Shown: positions 59,801-64,000 of the stretch, one piece after another
How positions within the stretch are numbered: the first letter of the stretch is position 1
Layout of the letters: every line of letters begins with the position of its first letter
Origin: Cenococcum geophilum 1.58
Taxonomy: Eukaryota > Ascomycota > Dothideomycetes > Gloniales > Gloniaceae
Assembly: GCA_001692895.1 (NCBI GenBank)
Contig: KV748185.1
Span: forward strand, 2,418,001-2,482,000
Direction: 5' to 3'
Length of the DNA: 64,000 nt
Made by a program: the position numbers and the translations under genes
The notes under the pieces: generated by a model
What the model was told of the DNA's origin: nothing
Seen by the model: the letters and a program-made list of their open reading frames with translations, nothing else
The model's database searches: none

Positions 59801-61194
59801 TAATCCGCAAAGCCTACTATTAAGTCTCTATAGTATACCCTAGTTAAGATAAGACCTACTAATTACTAACGCCCCGTTACTACTAGTGAGGACTTTTATT
59901 AGATATGGATTAATTTATTAGAAACTGCCACGCCTATAGATACGCAGATGCCCCTAGGGATTAAACTCCTAGGTAGCTACGACCGCTGCTAGTTCTAGAA
60001 CGCCCTTAGCAATATATTATAATAGACTTTAAGTCGTTTCCAAAGGACGCCCATGGCTATAATACGGCCTTTATTGTAATTAATCGACTATATAAGCAAT
60101 CCGTCTCCCTCCCTTATTTTAAAACTATAACGGTAAAGGATATAGCCCGCCTTTATATTAACAACATCTATCAATTTTACAGCGCCCTTAAATTAATTGT
60201 CTTTAACCGTAGTCCCTAATTTATATTAGATTTCTAGAATGAATTCTACTATATCCTTAAGATTAAGATTAAGCTCTTTATTATATTCTACCCTTAAACT
60301 AATAGCTAAACCAAGATTATAAACTAGTACCTTAACTAGCAACTACATCCCTTTATAGACTACTATTAGGACAACTAGTTAGAACTACTACCTATAATAG
60401 ACTACGCGCAGCTTACCCTCCCTTATAATAGTATAGGGATATCGCCATTTAAACTGCTCTATGGGTATACACTATAAACGTCCTTTAATTGGGATAGGCC
60501 TACTAAACCCACTACGGCCCGCGAACGCCTTAGCTATAAAAAGGCCCGGGGATTTGCTAAGAGAATATACAAAGCCTAGGAGACTGCTTAAATAATTATA
60601 AAAAAGGTGTAAGAGAAGAAGAAGTCCAATATAAACTAATATTATTATAAGGTAGACTTCTAAGTAGGAAATAAGGTATAGGTGTTAATAAAGAACTAAA
60701 AAACCTAGAGGCCGAGCTATAAGCTAGACTACTAAATGGCTAGCCTATACAAGATTCTTTAAAGGGTAGAACACTCTTTTAAGGTTAAGTTACCAGAGTT
60801 AATAAGGATCCACTCCATTTTCTCCCTAGACCAACTATAAAAGGCTATAAATAATCTACTGCCTAGGTAGTATAACAACCCCCTACCACTAATCTAGATT
60901 ATAAAGGACGAGAAATAGGAAGTTAAAAAAATCCTAGCAGTAAAAAAGGACCGTAATGTCTTAAAATACTATATAAGCTAGGTAGGCCACAATAAAGATC
61001 TAAAATAGTACCCCTTATCTAATTTTAAGTACTCTCCCTATAAGCTACGGGACTTTTATATAGCCTACCCTAACCTCCCTAGACTACTACGTAAATTAAA
61101 TAACTGGATTAAATGCTAGGAAGAGGGGTTAGATAACTATGACGATTTAAATAACAATAGGGAGCTTAGACAACGCCTAAGGGTAGGCTTTTTT
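56895..61194 (+). pseudogene. Element I gag end and pol relic with chromodomain
   Basis: Knuckle-like YNYNKEGYFTLFCPE near 57005-57045. The protease motif reads NTRANSFAFIN near 57252-57285 (DTGAN expected). RT runs about 58150-58790, with TVYLDNILIYL (YLDD expected) near 58680-58712. RNase H follows (LILETDASNKVIAGILLQL, 59113 on; the D is kept). Integrase runs about 59750-60700 (IIIDFKSFPKDAHGYNTAFIVINRL). The chromodomain is at about 60910-61080 (EVKKILAVKKDRNVLKYYI, GHNKDLK.YPLSNFKYSP). The minus-strand frame at 58774-58998 is a shadow. Confidence 0.88.
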
Positions 61195-61208
61195 AGGAGG
61201 GGGGGTGA

Positions 61209-61481
61209 TATAACGGCGCTAGAGCGCGTTACCTACCAAATTCTACTTAAGTTCTGCCATATTCTGCCACCTGTTACTATCTTATACTATTATATACTAT
61301 CGCGTACTATCTAGTACTGTTTTTTACTGTTAGCTCGCCTACTACTAGCGCCTTAGCGGCTCGCGCTACTTATTTATTTATACTAGCCCTAGCGACCCCC
61401 TTTCCTTCTTCTTAGCTTAGTATCTTTATAAGATAGTATTCTATAAGCTTTAGTTTAGAGGCATTTATATAAGCCGTTATA
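61209..61481 (+). repeat. 3' LTR of element I
   Basis: 273-bp partner of 48642-48914, starting TATAACGGCG where the 5' copy has TGTGACGGCG. It is more mutated than the 5' copy. Confidence 0.95.
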
Positions 61482-61486
61482 CCTAA

Positions 61487-62699
61487 TTACTAGGAGCACT
61501 AAGCTCGTAATTAAATTATTTAGGACACCTTATATAAAGCCTAGAGAGAGTTATAGCATAAAGACTAAAGGATTAAGCAATACTACCGCTATATTAATGA
61601 GTATCGGTAGAGCGTAATTGCACGGGCGCGCGATCTTTGCTAATATAGCTTTATACTATACAAAATACGGTATATAATTAAGGCCTTCCAAAACGTTCTC
61701 TCTATGCCTTTTACTACTATCGCGATCACTTTACAAGAGCCTCTATTAACTATATACGCTATCTATAGCGAGCCATTAACTCTATAATATAGTGGCTTTA
61801 GAAATCGCCTTAGGTATAATACGCTTGCGCGCCGACGCTTAGTTAACTTTATTAAATCTTATAATTGGGCGCGTACTACCACCTATACTAAGCTCTCCGC
61901 CGAAACAGGACTCTACGCTTTTAACTCTACAATTAGGCGATTACTAAAAAAGGAAGGCTTTTGGTAATATATCGCTTACCTAAAGCCGTGGCTTACCTAA
62001 AAGCAGCGCTAAGAGCGACTTGTATTTGCCTACTAGGTAAGCTCATAGACGATTAAAGACTAGCTTAAGATTATATGGATAGACAAATCTGTAATACACT
62101 ATAGTGGCTACTAGTATGTCTTTGTAACTTAACAGCCTTACAAATAATTTTACCCCCACTGCCTTCGGCTAAGACTCTGTAATATACTTTATATAATAAT
62201 TTGGGCTTGCTTTGCGGGTATTAAGAAAGGGCCTCTAGTCTTTTAGAATAAGTAGGAATGGGGTAATATTACGGCTTAAGGCTTTTAAGATTATATTTAC
62301 CTAAGCCTAAAGAACTTCTACGAATACTATAATAGGGAGTATTATATATATATTAATGCCCCCTAGTCGTTTAATCCTACCCCATCTATTATATAAATAG
62401 ACGGCGTACCCACATACAAAGCTTAATCTACTATAGCTAGATTCGCAGCTAACTAAATCTAACTACTTAATTGGCCTTTAAATAGCCCTAATCTTAACCC
62501 AATTAAAGCTCTTTAAAAGATAATAAAGGAATAAATTACCTAGTGTTGTAATAAGCCTCATACGGAGGAGTAGATGCAATAGACAATTTAGGAGGAGTAG
62601 GATAAGATTATGGAAGAAGATTTATACCGACTTATCGTATCTATGAGGCAACGCGTACGCGACGTAATTATAGCCGAAGGGGGCATAACTAAGTGGTAG
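61487..62699 (+). pseudogene. Element L transposase relic, DD34E catalytic part
   Basis: It continues from 48641. Helix-turn-helix-like sequence lies around 61830-61950 (ARRRLVNFIKSYNW, then STIRRLLKKEGFW). The catalytic domain reads IWIDKSVIHYSGY near 62072-62115 (WTDES expected). IDGVPTYKA follows, with the second aspartate at 62400-62402, and NSPNLNPIKAL, where position 35 (62505-62507) is K instead of the catalytic E by one G-to-A. The C-terminus is MRQRVRDVIIAEGGITKW then TAG (62697-62699). The spacing is D-34-[E], that of Tc1-like elements. Former Q codons are stops, so it is inactive. Confidence 0.88.
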
Positions 62700-62972
62700 A
62701 TTTAGGTGAGAACTTAAAGGAAGGAATTAAATACTCGTTTGGCAATTTAACGATCGCTTGATTGCTCCTCTATAGAAATCAGTATATAGGCAAAATCCCT
62801 TACAATCGCTTGATTTGAAAAGCTTCATTTAATTTTGATATGGGCGTCTTTCTAAGCGTGCTGATCCGTCGGAGACTAACTCTATTTAACCTAGTAAAAC
62901 AGACGGCGTTCTCCGAATGATCAGCGGCGCTAATAAGGTACTTACAGCGAGATGCGCTAGGGTGGTGTAGTA
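62700..62972 (+). other. Element L 3' untranslated region
   Basis: Non-coding between transposase and MITE. CpA and TpG are common again here, so RIP damage fades around 62690-62760. A short repeat ATCGCTTGATT occurs twice (62753 and 62806). The 62-codon minus-strand frame at 62800-62988 is probably chance. Confidence 0.55.
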
Positions 62973-62974
62973 TA

Positions 62975-63119
62975 CAAGGGGGTAACACGAACGGGTCAGA
63001 CGGCCCTCCCAGCTAGTATGCTAGCAGAATAATACAGCCCAACCATTTTGCAAAGGTTCGCTTATTTTGATAACATACTAGCAGGGAGGGCCGTCTGACC
63101 CGTTCATGTTACCCCCTTG
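62975..63119. mobile_element. MITE sharing termini with element L
   Basis: 145 bp, flanked by TA (62973-62974 and 63120-63121). Near-perfect inverted repeats of about 45 bp: CAAGGGGGTAACACGAACGG and GTCAGACGGCCCTCCC at the left, with the complement ending CATGTTACCCCCTTG at the right. A spacer of about 50 bp lies between. The outer 35 bases match the terminal repeats of L, which is a likely source of transposase. It is not RIP-mutated. Confidence 0.9.
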
Positions 63120-63221
63120 TAGGTCAAGAAATAAGCGAGTCCAAAGTGACATAGCGGGACTAGGTTATTTCGTTCACCGTACTAGCAGGGGCGTCTAACC
63201 TGTTTATGTTACCCCCTTATA

Positions 63222-63545
63222 CAGGGTTGTATACGGCCAGCTTCACCCCCCCCCCCTTTAGCAAGCGCTGTGAGATTTCAAATTCGGTATAACGTAACAG
63301 CCACCCCAACGAGGGTATAAGTAAACAGCTATAGTACCACTTAAGAAATAAATATATATACCCCCCTTATATAGTTATATATTTAGGCGGCAAATAAAAG
63401 CTTAAGGTTATCCTAATTAAAAACCACCTTATATAGCTTTATTTAGAGTTATTTAAGGATTACTAAGTAACCTAGGGTAGTAATAAAAAGCCTAATTAGT
63501 TCTTTATAGTTTAGGTTTTAGGGTTTTAGGGATACTATATAGGGT
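63222..63545. other. Right flank of L, partly RIP-like
   Basis: It begins with a cytosine run of about 11 (63246-63256), then balanced sequence, then TpA-rich sequence at about 63330-63545 that looks RIP-mutated but matches no element here. Two TTTTAGGG words lie near 63515-63531. No gene seen. Confidence 0.5.
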
Positions 63546-64000
63546 ACTTCACCAAATTGATTACTACCGCTTTGGAAGCGACTATTCGAAATTCCCACCA
63601 GTGATAGCAATAATCAGTTATGCATGGGCCATCTCAAAATTTCGATGACGGAAACAACTGCAATAATCTTCTGCTCTGTATTTCTTAGTTACAGCAATCA
63701 TATAACTCCTAGATAAAATATACATAACCGGGTACATAATTGCCTAAAACTGCATGGGAATAGCTATAATCGGGTTGATTATATAATCATAATCGTCCAA
63801 TTTAGCTTATATAGTTATTGCCATCACCAAATTGCGCTATTACAGTATAATCAACAAGAGGCTGAGCAAAGCGTTTCCTTCTAGCCTATGCAGCATTACA
63901 ACTGCTGAGCATCAACATAGCTATTCTGAACTATCTGCCTCCTGTCTTGCCCTGCCACAGAGAGAAGTGTCCTGACCGTTCTCTGACAGCCCGCGACATC
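63546..64000. other. Host-like unique sequence, no gene seen
   Basis: Normal CpA/TpG content and no RIP signature. No open frame above about 60 codons and no recognised motif; it may be intergenic or an intron/UTR of a gene beyond the window. Confidence 0.5.

Larger units (their letters stand above)
48642..61481 (+). mobile_element. Element I: complete chromovirus (family H/I) hosting G
   Basis: 273-bp LTRs (48642-48914 and 61209-61481) with a perfect duplication CCTAA (48637-48641 and 61482-61486). Excluding G it is 6027 bp. A polypurine run (AGGAGGGGGGGTGA) abuts the 3' LTR. The primer-site 9-mer ATACTAAGC (48917-48925) is complementary to GCTTAGTAT in the LTR (48848-48856). It is inserted in the transposase gene of L. 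Same family as H but with LTRs 62 bp longer, mostly from extra CGCGTACTAT/TACTGT-like words. Confidence 0.95.
47772..63219 (+). mobile_element. Element L: Tc1/mariner transposon hosting I (and G)
   Basis: Terminal inverted repeats of about 35-40 bp: TAAGGGGGTAACATAAACGG at 47772 and on, and its complement (CCTGTTTATGTTACCCCCTT) ending at 63219. TA is on both sides (47770-47771 and 63220-63221). Removing I with one target copy leaves about 2.6 kb and joins a DD34E transposase. A MITE with the same ends lies just inside its right terminus. RIP damage is heavy in the transposase and weak near both termini. Confidence 0.9.

Noticed and set aside
1..62700. Pervasive in-frame TAA/TAG suggesting a reassigned genetic code
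   Set aside because: The intact amylase-family gene uses CAA/CAG normally and terminates at TAA. LTR pairs and terminal repeats show the same C-to-T changes in non-coding DNA, so RIP explains it.
63510..63531. TTTTAGGG words as a telomere remnant
   Set aside because: Only two imperfect units in TpA-rich mutated DNA; too short to support.

Overview
This window looks like repeat-dominated DNA from a filamentous ascomycete (Pezizomycotina). Nearly all of it is decayed transposable elements, and almost every CAA/CAG glutamine codon in their reading frames has become TAA/TAG. CpA is depleted, TpA is in great excess, and CpG is largely kept. This is the signature of repeat-induced point mutation (RIP). 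The intact host gene uses the standard genetic code. I cannot name the genus.

Layout. (1) 1-1854: a Copia pol relic split by a solo LTR. (2) 1855-about 20735: a decayed Gypsy element (A) that hosts a complete chromovirus (B, 3709-10206) and a non-autonomous LTR element (C, 10309-20474). C itself carries a complete chromovirus (D, 10668-18641). (3) 20956-22650: a 1.7 kb gag-only LTR element (K). (4) 22745-about 26160: a minus-strand Copia relic with a 28-bp tandem array. (5) 26425-44555: a Fot1/pogo DNA transposon (M, about 1.8 kb of its own sequence). It was inflated by chromovirus F (26468-36615, which holds chromovirus E, 29118-35462) and chromovirus H (36631-42819). (6) 44557-47354: a short, unmutated host island with one intact gene, a GH13 alpha-amylase-family enzyme on the minus strand. 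(7) 47357-47769: a candidate MITE (N). (8) 47772-63219: a Tc1/mariner transposon (L, about 2.6 kb of its own sequence) carrying chromovirus I (48642-61481), which carries chromovirus G (50082-56889). A small MITE with L's termini sits near L's right end. (9) 63222-64000: host-like non-coding sequence.

Insertions were ordered from 5-bp target-site duplications (2-bp TA for the DNA transposons). All complete insertions have matching duplications, and the few mismatches are single transitions. The four Gypsy families (A/D, B/E, F/G, H/I) all end pol with a recognisable chromodomain where that part survives. Three of them, and K, have a 9-nt stretch 2-3 nt after the 5' LTR that is complementary to a site inside the LTR. 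This is the self-priming arrangement known from Tf1. No tRNA, rRNA or CRISPR array was seen. The only gene I believe to be functional is the amylase-family gene at 44851-46719.
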